A stretch of 59,897 nucleotides of DNA from an uncultured Alistipes sp. (GCA_944320985.1 CALUJN010000025.1:1-59897), one strand, 5' to 3'. Shown: positions 26,321 through 34,898, numbered from the stretch's first letter. Notes: generated by a model from the letters alone, not told the origin. Made by a program: numbers and translations.

Positions 26321-26537
26321 GCGGATCTGCGCCCTGCCGCTGATCATTCTGGTCCGCTTCTACCAGCTCTGCATATCCCCCTTCACGCCTCCCGCGTGCC
26401 GGTTTACCCCCACCTGCTCGCAATATGCCCTCGAGGCCCTGCGGAAACACGGGCCCATCAAGGGCCTCTGGCTCACGATACGCCGGCTCGCACGTTGTCA
26501 TCCCTGGGGCGGAAGCGGATACGACCCTGTCCCGTAA
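26277..26537 (+). CDS. yidD: Membrane protein insertion efficiency factor YidD
   Basis: The 86-residue protein has the whole YidD pattern: [17 protein letters not shown], then [36 protein letters not shown] and a final GGSGYDPVP. YidD is a small membrane-bound factor that helps YidC insert membrane proteins. The ATG at 26277 lies 44 bases inside rnpA, in a different frame; this overlap is typical of the pair. yidC is not in the window. Confidence 0.95.
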   Translation: MPYTGFWNRLLSVCKRICALPLIILVRFYQLCISPFTPPACRFTPTCSQYALEALRKHGPIKGLWLTIRRLARCHPWGGSGYDPVP

Positions 26538-26561
26538 GAGTTGCGAAAGGACGACAAAAAA

Positions 26562-26585
26562 GGCCGGTCTGTCTCCAAACCGGCC
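26562..26585 (-). terminator. Hairpin with T-run, minus-strand terminator
   Basis: The stem ggccggt (26562-26568) pairs with accggcc (26579-26585). The T-run follows only on the minus strand, so it would stop transcripts from the zinc exporter before they enter yidD. Confidence 0.7.
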
Positions 26586-26664
26586 CGAAAAGTTGCGTCA
26601 CTCTCACTGGTCCTGAATTCGTTTTCTTCCGTTCGCAAAGATCGTGCCCGCCAGGCAAATAAAC

Positions 26665-26695
26665 AATCCCGACCCCAACTATTCGGATCGGGATT
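26665..26695 (-). terminator. Second minus-strand hairpin after the zinc exporter
   Basis: The stem aatcccga (26665-26672) pairs with tcgggatt (26688-26695), followed on the minus strand by a T-rich tract. With the hairpin at 26562 it separates the converging transcripts. Confidence 0.65.
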
Positions 26696-26733
26696 GAGAT
26701 AAAAAACGCTTTTTACAGGATCGGAGGCTAAAA

Positions 26734-27645
26734 TCAATCCGAAAAGTCAGAACAACCCTCCTCCGGGGTCTCGAATTCGAGCGTTGCATGGCAAACCCCC
26801 TGCTCGTGAAGCAGCCGCTTCAGGTCGTGCTTGACCTGCTCCTGCTCCCGGAGATCCGGCACCACAACATGTGCCGTCAGTGCATTTTCCGTCGTGCTGA
26901 GCGCCCAGACATGCACGTGATGCACCGCACGCACGCCTTCGACCATCGACATCCGGTGCTTCAGATCCGAAACGTCGATACCCTCCGGCACGCCGTCGAG
27001 CGACAGTCGCAGACTGGCCCGCGTCAACGACCAGACCGACATGACGATCACTCCGGCAACGGCCAGACCCACCACCGGATCGATCCACGTCCATCCCGTC
27101 CACGTGATCACCACTCCCGAAAGAAGCACCCCCACAGAGACCAAAGCATCGGCCGCCATGTGCAGATAGGCCCCCTTGACGTTCAGATCCCGCTCCTTGT
27201 CCTTCACGAACAGCCACGCCGTGAAGCCGTTGACCAGCACGCCTATTCCCGCCGTCCAGGCGATCGCACCACCGACAACCGGCTCGGGATACAACATCCG
27301 GCCGATACTCTCGGCGATGATCACCCCCACGGCAATGAGCAGAATCACCGAATTGAGCAGCGAAATCAACACCGTGCTCTTCTTATAGCCATACGTATAA
27401 CGCGGAGTGGCGTGGGCCTGGGCCAGCCGGAAGGCCAGCATCGCCAACAGCAGGCTCGCCACATCCGACAGGTTGTGCCCGGCATCCGAAAGAAGACCCA
27501 TCGACCCGTACCACAGGCCGACGGCAAATTCCACGACGACGAAGCCCGCATTGAGCGAAATGCCCCACAGAAAGGCCCGGTTCAGCGAGGTCAACGCGTG
27601 GGTATGGGAATGCGTGTGGGAATGAGGTTGGTGGTTATGTATCAT
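26734..27645 (-). CDS. Cation diffusion facilitator (zinc-type) exporter
   Basis: The 303-residue inner-membrane protein has six hydrophobic helices and a soluble C-terminal domain. The N-terminus is His-rich (HNHQPHSHTHSHTH), and the metal-site motifs SDAGHNLSDV and LHMAADALVSVGV lie in helices II and V, as in CzcD/ZitB-type proteins that exchange Zn2+ or similar ions for protons. The gene lies six bases after the hemerythrin-LuxR gene on the same strand, so metal export may be under the same transcription unit. Ion specificity is inferred. Confidence 0.92.
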   Translation of the reverse strand: MIHNHQPHSHTHSHTHALTSLNRAFLWGISLNAGFVVVEFAVGLWYGSMGLLSDAGHNLSDVASLLLAMLAFRLAQAHATPRYTYGYKKSTVLISLLNSVILLIAVGVIIAESIGRMLYPEPVVGGAIAWTAGIGVLVNGFTAWLFVKDKERDLNVKGAYLHMAADALVSVGVLLSGVVITWTGWTWIDPVVGLAVAGVIVMSVWSLTRASLRLSLDGVPEGIDVSDLKHRMSMVEGVRAVHHVHVWALSTTENALTAHVVVPDLREQEQVKHDLKRLLHEQGVCHATLEFETPEEGCSDFSD

Positions 27646-27651
27646 GGCTGC

Positions 27652-28578
27652 TTATGTTTCCGGAATGGTATCCCGGATCTCCGAAAGTTCAACCAGTTTG
27701 TTCACGATGGCGTAGATCGTCAGACCCGCCGCAGAGTGGATCTGCAGCTTCGCGGCGATGTTCCGCCGGTGCGTGATGACCGTGTGGGCCGAAATGCAGA
27801 GCGCTTCGGCGATCTGTTTGTTCGTCATTCCCTTCACCACGCAGACGATGATCTCCTTCTCCCGGGCACTCAGCGCTTCGGATTTCGGGGCCCGGGGACC
27901 CTGCGCCGCAAGACGCTCCACGGCCGGAACAAAGATCTCGTCCTCAACGGCATTGTGCGACGCCAGCTCCTGTTCGCACGTGAAGATGTCGAACAACACG
28001 CCGTTCAGTTCGTTCGTACTCCCCGAAGGGTAGTATTTGATGATGATGTTCTTCAGTTCGCGCAGCTTGGCGTCCACCTGGTCGTGCTGGCGCCGGAAGA
28101 TCTCCATCGAGTAGGCCGTACTCTTCTCCCCCGCAAGCAGCGACTCCACGTAGGGAAAAACCGTCTCCTCCTCATAGGCCATGTGCCGCTGCACCTCCGC
28201 AACATATTCGTCAAAAAAGCGCAGGATCGCAAACGAAACGTCACTCTGCGAGCAATCCACCGCCTCGATCAGCTTGCGCCGGATCGCCGGAAGCCGGAAA
28301 TCCAGAAAATAACCGTGCGAATTGTGCAGGTAGTCCGTCAGGGAACGTACCGAGACCTCGCCGGCCAACTCCTCGCCGATGCCGAAATTCATCAACAGAT
28401 TCACGACGGCCAAAAACGTCGCCGTATCGACCTGATTGTCGCTGCATACCTCCGCGATCGTCTTGTCCCCGAAACCCAGTGCAATGCCGAAACGGCTCAT
28501 CACCTGAAGCACGGGGTAACGGTCGCAAACCAGGTCGCACATGCGGTCTTCACCGCCATATCCTCCGGATTTATACAT
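27652..28578 (-). CDS. RIC/YtfE-like hemerythrin domain fused to LuxR-type HTH
   Basis: The 308-residue protein has three parts. Residues about 25-65 resemble the N-terminal domain of RIC/ScdA proteins (KTIAEVCSDNQVD). Residues 80-225 are a hemerythrin-like helical bundle with candidate di-iron ligands H85/H88, H132, E136, H165, H208 and E212. Residues 236-290 are a LuxR/FixJ DNA-binding domain (LSAREKEIIVCVVKGMTNKQ). RIC proteins repair or donate iron at damaged clusters and react with NO or O2; the fusion suggests a redox- or NO-sensing regulator, which is inference. The ATG at 28578 is chosen; in-frame ATGs at 28629 and 28542 are alternatives. The zinc exporter follows six bases downstream. 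Confidence 0.88.
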   Translation of the reverse strand: MYKSGGYGGEDRMCDLVCDRYPVLQVMSRFGIALGFGDKTIAEVCSDNQVDTATFLAVVNLLMNFGIGEELAGEVSVRSLTDYLHNSHGYFLDFRLPAIRRKLIEAVDCSQSDVSFAILRFFDEYVAEVQRHMAYEEETVFPYVESLLAGEKSTAYSMEIFRRQHDQVDAKLRELKNIIIKYYPSGSTNELNGVLFDIFTCEQELASHNAVEDEIFVPAVERLAAQGPRAPKSEALSAREKEIIVCVVKGMTNKQIAEALCISAHTVITHRRNIAAKLQIHSAAGLTIYAIVNKLVELSEIRDTIPET

Positions 28579-28655
28579 AAAAACAGGTATTTTTTTCTGC
28601 GCCGTAAAGGTAACTCCGGCAAGTGGCATGCCGCAATACCCATTTTACGGTATTT

Positions 28656-30497
28656 TCAGCGACGCCCGATATCCGTATAGGTCGTCTGGAGCATCGTCCG
28701 GCCCACATCCAGCAGTTCGGGATTCGTCGACGTCACCACCTGATCGCCCGTGGCATCCCACACGGCCGTCCCGAGGGAATCGACCACTCCGAAACCGTCG
28801 TTGAAGGTGTAATAGGCGAACTTCCGCGGCGGGGCCGGTGCGAAGAGATCCTTGCTGTAGTCGAAATCGGCATGCGGCAGATTCAGTTGTCCGAGCAGCG
28901 TCGCAGCCAGGTCAATCTGCGAAGCATACGTCTCCACGACACAGGGTTCGGAGACCGCACCACCCGTCCAGATCATCGGAATCCGGTGACGCAGCGGCTC
29001 GTTATAGGTCAGCGTCCGCGGGTAGGGATAGCCATGGTCCGCGACAAGGATCACCAGGAGATTCTCCCAGGCCCCGGAGGCCTTCAGCCGGTCGACCATC
29101 CGTCCCACGCAATCGTCCGAAAAGGCCATCGCATTCAAGACCGGATCCGCAAACTTCGAATAGGGAACGTCAAAGGGCTTGTGGCTGCTCAGCGTCAGCA
29201 GACCCGCAAGGAAGGGTTCTCCCTGCCCAGCGAGCGAGATCACCCGATCGGCGAACCAGTCGCACATCAGCGCATCGTCGTAACCCCAGTCCGACGGAGC
29301 CGTATCGAACGAGAGATCCTTCTGCCAGATCAGCTCCTGCCATCCCGTGGCGTACATGTACGATGCCTGGTTCGTGAAGTTCAGGTCCCCGCCGTAGGAG
29401 AAACTCGTCGCATAACCCGCCCCAGCCATCGATCGGGCAATGGAGGGCAGGTTGTGGCTCTTGGCCGGAAGTTTCATGATCGACATGCGCGTCTGGGCCG
29501 GAAACCCGCTCAGAAGAGCGACTTCCCCACGGTCCGTACGGTACGAATTGGCAAAGAAATTCTCGAACCAGACCCCTTCATGCTTCAGACGCTGCATGTT
29601 CGGCATCACGGGTTCTCCGTCGACCGTCTCGTCCATCACCGTGCGGGCAAAGCTCTCCAGAATCACCAGCACCACATTCGGACGTTCGGTCGTCAGAACC
29701 CGCCGCTCGGGGCCTTCTGCACCGGGGGCGTTTCCCCGCAGCAGCTCAAACCGGGCAGCACGTTCCGACTCCTCGTAGAAAGGGTATTCGGCCGCATAAT
29801 CCACGTTCTGATCCCCCAGGCTTGAAAGAAACGAAAAGACGGGGTTCGTCGCGGCATGATTCAGAAACATCGTAGAGCTGAAGTAGACCTTCGAGACATT
29901 GGCCGTCGAGGCTCCCGTTCCGCCACGGATCGCCAGGAAGTCGAAGCCCGCCAGCAACAGCATCGCCAGACTCCCCACAGCAGCCGCGCGCCATCCCGCA
30001 GGCTCTCCGTCAAAGAGGCGGAGGGCCCGGCGGTAAAGCCCGATCATCAGGGTCGCATAGACCGCGGCCAGCAGCGTCTGACGTACCCCGAGCCAGAAAT
30101 CAACGCTCGCCATCGCCTCCTTCGGATCCGACAGGTAGATCAGAATCGTCGAGTCCAGGCGGAAGCCCCAATGTTCATAAAGCGCAATGTCGACGGCAAA
30201 GATCACCGCCGTCAGGATGGCGACCAGAACGAAATAGGCCGTCAAAAGCCCCCGCCAAAGTCGTTCGGGGAGGCGCACCCACATCGAAACAAGCGTAACG
30301 AGCAACGGCAGCACCGTCACGTAGCCCGCCACGGTCATATCCAGCGAAAGCCCGTGCCACAGCACCTCCAGCCACTCCTTGAGGCCCGCTCCGGAAGCCT
30401 CCACGGCATACCACGCCAGAAAAACCGGCTTCTGAAGTGCCATCACGAAGACCGTAACGACAAAGGTGCACAGGACAAATCCGAATTTCCGTCGCAT
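28656..30497 (-). CDS. LTA synthase-like membrane sulfatase-fold enzyme
   Basis: The 613-residue protein has five membrane helices (about residues 5-185) and a periplasmic alkaline-phosphatase-like domain. The domain opens NVVLVILESFART (metal ligand Glu), has the catalytic Thr in SYRTDRGEVALLSGFP, and VADHGYPYP near the end, as in LtaS and related phosphoglycerol or phosphoethanolamine transferases. Bacteroidota lack classical lipoteichoic acid, so it may decorate another glycolipid or polymer; the product is unknown. The upp gene lies just upstream and ends five bases before its start. Confidence 0.88.
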   Translation of the reverse strand: MRRKFGFVLCTFVVTVFVMALQKPVFLAWYAVEASGAGLKEWLEVLWHGLSLDMTVAGYVTVLPLLVTLVSMWVRLPERLWRGLLTAYFVLVAILTAVIFAVDIALYEHWGFRLDSTILIYLSDPKEAMASVDFWLGVRQTLLAAVYATLMIGLYRRALRLFDGEPAGWRAAAVGSLAMLLLAGFDFLAIRGGTGASTANVSKVYFSSTMFLNHAATNPVFSFLSSLGDQNVDYAAEYPFYEESERAARFELLRGNAPGAEGPERRVLTTERPNVVLVILESFARTVMDETVDGEPVMPNMQRLKHEGVWFENFFANSYRTDRGEVALLSGFPAQTRMSIMKLPAKSHNLPSIARSMAGAGYATSFSYGGDLNFTNQASYMYATGWQELIWQKDLSFDTAPSDWGYDDALMCDWFADRVISLAGQGEPFLAGLLTLSSHKPFDVPYSKFADPVLNAMAFSDDCVGRMVDRLKASGAWENLLVILVADHGYPYPRTLTYNEPLRHRIPMIWTGGAVSEPCVVETYASQIDLAATLLGQLNLPHADFDYSKDLFAPAPPRKFAYYTFNDGFGVVDSLGTAVWDATGDQVVTSTNPELLDVGRTMLQTTYTDIGRR

Positions 30498-30502
30498 CTC
30501 GC

Positions 30503-31159
30503 TCAGATCTTCTCGCCGTAGGCCAGATCCCCCGCGTCGCCGATCCCCGGAACGATATACGACCGCGAGGTCAACTCCTCATCCACAACCGCCGTCCAGA
30601 TCGTCGTGCTCTGGCGAGGCATGTGCTTCATCGCATAGTCAACCCCCTGCTCGCTGGCGATCACCGCCGCAACGTGCGTATGGGCCGGCGTTCCGCCCTT
30701 CTCGCACAACGCATTGTAGGTCAGAACAAGCGACGAGCCCGTTGCCAGCATCGGATCCACAAGCAGCAGCGTCTTCCCCTCCAGACTCCCGCACGAAATA
30801 TACTCTACCTTGACCTTGAACTTCCCGTCCTTCGTACTCTTGCGGTAGGCCGATACGAAGGCGTTCTGCGCATCATCGAAATAGTTCAGAAAACCCTGAT
30901 GGTAGGGAAGACCCGCCCGCAGAATCGTCGCAATGACCAACTCATCGTCGATCACCTGAACCGTAGCCTCGCCAAGCGGCGTCTCAACGACCTGCGGCCG
31001 GTAATGCAGCGCCTTCGAAATCTCGTAGGCCGTGATCTCTCCGATCCGTTCCATATTCCGCCGGAAGCGCATCGAATCCTTCTGGATCTCCCGATCGCGA
31101 ATCTGGGCTATGAACCGATTCAGCACGGTGTTCTGTTCTGAGAGTACGTGAAGTGTCAT
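30503..31159 (-). CDS. upp: Uracil phosphoribosyltransferase
   Basis: The 218-residue enzyme makes UMP from uracil and PRPP in pyrimidine salvage. The PRPP-binding loop is VDPMLATGSSLVL and the uracil-site region is SYIVPGIGDAGDLAYG. The ATG at 31159 gives MTLHVLSEQN; a TTG at 31183 would overlap the hflX stop and is less likely. It is 20 bases downstream of hflX and five bases upstream of the LTA synthase-like gene, so the block is probably one operon. Confidence 0.94.
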   Translation of the reverse strand: MTLHVLSEQNTVLNRFIAQIRDREIQKDSMRFRRNMERIGEITAYEISKALHYRPQVVETPLGEATVQVIDDELVIATILRAGLPYHQGFLNYFDDAQNAFVSAYRKSTKDGKFKVKVEYISCGSLEGKTLLLVDPMLATGSSLVLTYNALCEKGGTPAHTHVAAVIASEQGVDYAMKHMPRQSTTIWTAVVDEELTSRSYIVPGIGDAGDLAYGEKI

Positions 31160-31179
31160 AAAATCAGAGTGTTGGTTAG

Positions 31180-32397
31180 TCAATAGAGAAAGTTGTTGAA
31201 CGGATAACGCCCGGCGTGGATCTCACGCACCATTCCGTACAGGTCCGAACGGAATTTTTCCAGGTTGATCCGTTGCAACGCCGACAGGAAGATACACGGC
31301 GTATTGGCCTGTGCGATCCAGCTCTTTTTCAGATCCTCCAAAGAGCGGTTCTCCCGTGTCGCGGGCGTCAGGTCATCCGCAGCCTTCTCCACCCAGGAGT
31401 AGGCATCCACCTTGTTGAAAACCAGATAGACCGGTTTGTCCCCCGCGCCGATCTCCTGTAGCGTCTGCTTCACCACGGCGATCTGATCCTCGAACTGAGG
31501 GTGCGAAATGTCCACCACGTGCACCAGCAGGTCCGCCTCCCGCACCTCGTCCAGCGTCGACTTGAACGACTCGATCAGTTCGGTCGGCAGTTTGCGGATG
31601 AAACCCACCGTATCCGAAAGCAGGAAGGGCAGATTATCGAAGACCACCTTCCGGACCGTCGTGTCCAGCGTAGCAAAGAGTTTGTTCTCCGCAAAGACAT
31701 CGCTCTTCGAAATCAGGTTCATCAGCGTCGATTTGCCGACGTTCGTATAGCCCACCAGCGCCACACGCACCAGCGCCCCGCGGTTCGATCGCTGGACGGC
31801 CATCTGGCGGTCGATCTTCTTCAGATCCTCCTTCAGTTTGGCGATCCGGTTGCGGATGATGCGCCGGTCGGTCTCGATCTCCCGCTCTCCGGCTCCACCG
31901 CGCGTTCCCGTACCGCCGCGCTGCCGTTCAAGGTGGGTCCAGAGTCCCGAAAGACGGGGCAGCATGTATTCGTAGTTGGCCAGCTGCACCTGCGTCTTCG
32001 CATAGGCTGTCTGCGCCCGCGAAAGAAAGATGTCCAGAATCAGCCGCGTACGGTCCAGCAGGCGGCAGGGTAGCTCCTTCTCGATATTGCGCGTCTGCGA
32101 CGGAGTAAGTTCATCGTCGAAGATCACCACGTCGATCTCCTGCTCCTTGCAGTATTCGACGATCTCGTTCAGTTTTCCCGGGCCCACGTAGATCCGGGCC
32201 GAAGGTTGCGGCAGTCGCTGCGTAAAGCGTTTTACGGCCCGAATATCGGCCGTCTCGGCCAGAAACTCCAACTCGTCAAGGTATTCGTCCGCCTGACGGG
32301 CATCCTGATTGTCACGGACGACGGCCACCAATACGGCTCGTTCCCGCGGATCCGACACCGGATCTTTCGGTTGAGGGGTTTGTCTCTGTTCTTCCAA
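31180..32397 (-). CDS. hflX: Ribosome-associated GTPase HflX
   Basis: The 405-residue protein has the HflX N-terminal domain (IYVGPGKLNEI, then FDDELTPSQTRNIE), the linker with the Gly-rich RGGTGTRGGAGE stretch, and the G domain with the P-loop VGYTNVGKST, DTVGFIRKLP and NKVD. HflX splits stalled ribosomes under stress. All GTPase motifs are intact. No hfq or miaA lies nearby. It leads the hflX-upp cluster. Confidence 0.95.
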   Translation of the reverse strand: MEEQRQTPQPKDPVSDPRERAVLVAVVRDNQDARQADEYLDELEFLAETADIRAVKRFTQRLPQPSARIYVGPGKLNEIVEYCKEQEIDVVIFDDELTPSQTRNIEKELPCRLLDRTRLILDIFLSRAQTAYAKTQVQLANYEYMLPRLSGLWTHLERQRGGTGTRGGAGEREIETDRRIIRNRIAKLKEDLKKIDRQMAVQRSNRGALVRVALVGYTNVGKSTLMNLISKSDVFAENKLFATLDTTVRKVVFDNLPFLLSDTVGFIRKLPTELIESFKSTLDEVREADLLVHVVDISHPQFEDQIAVVKQTLQEIGAGDKPVYLVFNKVDAYSWVEKAADDLTPATRENRSLEDLKKSWIAQANTPCIFLSALQRINLEKFRSDLYGMVREIHAGRYPFNNFLY

Positions 32398-32491
32398 AAT
32401 CCTGTTCTTCTATGATCTCCGCCCGCAGGGAGAAAAAATCTCCGAAAACGGGAGATTTCCCGACCCGGCGGGCAGATCCCATGTTACAAAA

Positions 32492-32520
32492 AGGGTATCC
32501 TCCACGAAGCAGGATACCCT
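32492..32520 (-). terminator. Terminator of tonB
   Basis: The perfect 10-bp stem agggtatcct/aggataccct (32492-32501 and 32511-32520) is followed on the minus strand by a T-run. It lies about 25 bases after the tonB stop. Confidence 0.9.
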
Positions 32521-32546
32521 ATATTCCCATGATCCGAAGATCCGCA

Positions 32547-33230
32547 TCAGTTCTGCACGCGGAAGTCTACCGGCAGCGTATACTTCACACGTACAACCTG
32601 ATTACGCTGTTTGCCCGGCGTCCATTTCGGCGACTTGCTCAGCACGCGGATCGCCTCATCGGAAAGCGAACGGTCCGGAGTCTGCAGCACCTGGATATTG
32701 GTCAGACGTCCGTCCTTCTCGATCACAAACGACAGAACCACACGTCCCTGGATACCGTTCTCGAGGGCAATCTGCGGGAACTTCACATTCTGCTGAACCC
32801 ATGCACGGAACGTATTCAGGTCGCCGCCCTGGAACGAGGGCATCGTCTCGGCGATCAGGAACGGCTGGTCGTCCTCGACAACCTCCTCCTCAACACCGAC
32901 CGTCTGTACGACCTCCACATCCTCGTCAAACTCCGTAAAGTCGACCTCCGTGGTGATCTTCGTATCGTTGGTCACGACCTGAAGCAGGTCGGCGATCACC
33001 TTCACCTCCACCTTTCTGGGAGGCTCGGGCGGTTTCTGATCCTGACGCGTAATCTCTACGATCTGCTCTTCGACGATAGCCGTCTGCAGGTCAATCTTCT
33101 CGACTCGCTTCTCTTTCGGCGTATACGAGAAGGCCACGATCACAAGCAAGAGCGATACGACAAGACCGATCTCAAGCAAAAGGCCCCGTTTGTTCTTCAG
33201 GTCCGCTTTGGGTGATTTTTTGATTTCCAT
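32547..33230 (-). CDS. tonB: Energy transducer TonB
   Basis: The 227-residue protein has a cytoplasmic basic N-terminus, one membrane helix (LLLEIGLVVSLLLVIVAFSY), a periplasmic linker rich in P, E and V, and a C-terminal TonB domain (about 145-227; QGRVVLSFVIEKDGRL and WTPGKQRNQVVRVKYTLPV). TonB passes proton-motive energy from ExbB/ExbD to outer-membrane transporters of SusC or siderophore type; those partners are not in the window. It is a single gene with its own terminator and a probable promoter at 33378. Confidence 0.93.
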   Translation of the reverse strand: MEIKKSPKADLKNKRGLLLEIGLVVSLLLVIVAFSYTPKEKRVEKIDLQTAIVEEQIVEITRQDQKPPEPPRKVEVKVIADLLQVVTNDTKITTEVDFTEFDEDVEVVQTVGVEEEVVEDDQPFLIAETMPSFQGGDLNTFRAWVQQNVKFPQIALENGIQGRVVLSFVIEKDGRLTNIQVLQTPDRSLSDEAIRVLSKSPKWTPGKQRNQVVRVKYTLPVDFRVQN

Positions 33231-33377
33231 ATTTCAAGTTTTAATTGTTCCAACGTGTTTCCGGGTGGTTTCAAACCGCTCCGAAAGGCTTCTCCTCCTC
33301 CCCTTTCCGACCGGTTCATACATGGCGCAGCCGCTCTCCCTCTCCCTCCATTGCACCTGCAGGCGCGCTATGCAGCA

Positions 33378-33385
33378 CAAATATA
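33378..33385 (-). promoter_or_regulatory. -7 box (TATATTTG) for tonB
   Basis: An exact TAnnTTTG match on the minus strand about 150 bases before the tonB start, in the 247-bp divergent region shared with rlmN. The leader would be about 140 bases. No clear -33 element is seen. Confidence 0.5.
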
Positions 33386-33439
33386 GGGATAAAAATTCAA
33401 AATCGAGCACCCACACATAAAAAACTTTACTTTTTTGCC

Positions 33440-33447
33440 TACTTTTG
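33440..33447 (+). promoter_or_regulatory. -7 box (TACTTTTG) for rlmN
   Basis: An exact match 30 bases before the rlmN ATG, overlapping a TTG at 33445 that would otherwise give a longer frame. It supports the start at 33478. Confidence 0.6.
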
Positions 33448-33477
33448 TCTCCGGAAACAAAACCGTCTGATGCAAAA

Positions 33478-34506
33478 ATGACCGCTCCGGAGTCGTTGTA
33501 CGGGAAAAATCCCGAAGAAATCGCCGCCCTCTGCAACGAGTTGGGCATGCCGCGCTTCTCGGCCCGGCAGATCGTCCGCTGGCTCTACGTACGACACGTG
33601 GAGGACCCCCTGCAAATGACCGACCTCTCGGCTGCAAACAGGCAACGCCTGGCCGAACGGTTTACCCCCGTCCTCTCCGCGCCGGAGCGCGAAACCCGCT
33701 CCGCAGACGGAACCAAGAAATACCTCTTCCGCACCCTCGAAGGACACTTCATCGAATCGGCATACATCCCCGACGGAGAGCGCGCCACGCTCTGTGTCTC
33801 CTCGCAGGCCGGATGCCGGATGGGGTGCCGTTTCTGCGCCACGGGGCGTCAGGGTCTCCAACAGTCGCTCTCGGCAGCCGAAATCCTTAACCAGATCGTC
33901 TCCCTGCCCGAACGCGACCGACTCACGAACCTCGTCTTCATGGGAATGGGTGAACCGCTCGACAATCTGGACAATGTGCTGCGGGCCCTTGAAATCCTTA
34001 CGGCCGAGTGGGGATTCGCCTGGTCCCCGACCCGCATCACCCTCTCCACGGCCGGTGTCGTACCCCATTTGCGTCGTTTCCTCGACCTCTCGAAGGTCCA
34101 TCTGGCCGTCAGTCTCCACAACCCCTTTGCGGACGAACGCGCCGAAATCATGCCCGTCGAAAAGGCCTGGCCCATCGCTCAGGTGGTCGATATTCTGCGT
34201 GAATACGATTTCACCCACCAGCGAAGGGTCTCGTTTGAATACATCGTCATGAGCGGGCTGAACGACTCGCCCCGACACATCCGCGAACTCTCGCGCCTGT
34301 TGAACGGAATCAAGTGCAGGATCAATCTGATCCGTTTCCACAAAATACCCGATTCTCCCTATTTCTCACCCGATTCCGAAGCGATGATCCGATTCCGCGA
34401 TGCGTTGACGGCCCGCGGTATTCAAACCACCATCCGTGCCTCCCGCGGCGAGGACATCCAAGCTGCCTGCGGACTGTTAAGCACCCGGCTAAGAGCCGGG
34501 ATTTAG
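33478..34506 (+). CDS. rlmN: 23S rRNA (adenine2503-C2)-methyltransferase RlmN
   Basis: The 342-residue radical SAM enzyme methylates A2503 of 23S rRNA and A37 of some tRNAs. The cluster cysteines are C113, C117 and C120 (CRMGCRFC). The two mechanistic cysteines are C106 and C331 (AACGLLS), spaced as in E. coli. The N-terminal helical domain contains FSARQIVRWLYVR. The last codons (encoding RLRAGI) and the stop TAG at 34504 lie within the first unit of the 65-bp repeat array, so the repeat forms the C-terminal tail. The promoter box at 33440 fixes the ATG at 33478. Confidence 0.94.
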   Translation: MTAPESLYGKNPEEIAALCNELGMPRFSARQIVRWLYVRHVEDPLQMTDLSAANRQRLAERFTPVLSAPERETRSADGTKKYLFRTLEGHFIESAYIPDGERATLCVSSQAGCRMGCRFCATGRQGLQQSLSAAEILNQIVSLPERDRLTNLVFMGMGEPLDNLDNVLRALEILTAEWGFAWSPTRITLSTAGVVPHLRRFLDLSKVHLAVSLHNPFADERAEIMPVEKAWPIAQVVDILREYDFTHQRRVSFEYIVMSGLNDSPRHIRELSRLLNGIKCRINLIRFHKIPDSPYFSPDSEAMIRFRDALTARGIQTTIRASRGEDIQAACGLLSTRLRAGI

Positions 34507-34898
34507 AGGGCAATAGATGCTGCATCGGGATTCCGGACCCCTCACCGCCCCGGCTAAGAGCCGGGCTTTAGAGGGCAATAGATGCTGCACCGGGATTCCG
34601 AACCTCACTCCGCCCCGGCCACGAGCCGGGCTTTAGAGGGCAATAGATACTGTACCGGGATTCCGGACCCCGCTCCGTCCCAGCCACAAGCTGGGCTTTA
34701 GAGGACAATAGATACTGTACCGGGATTCCGGACCTCACTCCGCCCCGGCCACGAGCTGGGCTTTAGAGGACAATAGATACTGTACCGGGATTCCGGACCC
34801 CGCTCCGCCCCGGCTAAGAGTCGGGCTTTAGAGGGCAAAGGTTGCGACATCGGGATTCCGGCACTCATTGCGCTCCGGCCAGAGACCGGACTTTAAAT
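34484..34898 (+). repeat. Tandem 65-bp repeat array with a covarying hairpin in each unit
   Basis: Six full 65-bp units begin at 34484, 34549, 34614, 34679, 34744 and 34809, and a truncated seventh begins at 34874. Each opens with a palindrome such as cccggct-aag-agccggg, then cttTAGAGGGCAATAGAT and a second short palindrome ccgg-gatt-ccgg. Stem changes are paired: unit 4 has cccagc/gctggg, unit 7 has tccgg/ccgga, and units 5 and 6 keep G-U pairs. The period is not a multiple of three and no long frame crosses it, so it is not coding beyond the rlmN tail. There are no unique spacers as in CRISPR. It fills most of the 474-bp gap between rlmN and rsmG; 34899-34980 holds nothing obvious. Confidence 0.95.

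Noticed and set aside
26788-28680. Long plus-strand open frame of 630 codons
   Set aside because: It lies opposite the zinc exporter and the hemerythrin-LuxR gene and shows only Arg/His-rich antisense composition.
34484-34898. CRISPR array
   Set aside because: The whole 65-bp unit repeats; there are no variable spacers, and no cas genes are present.
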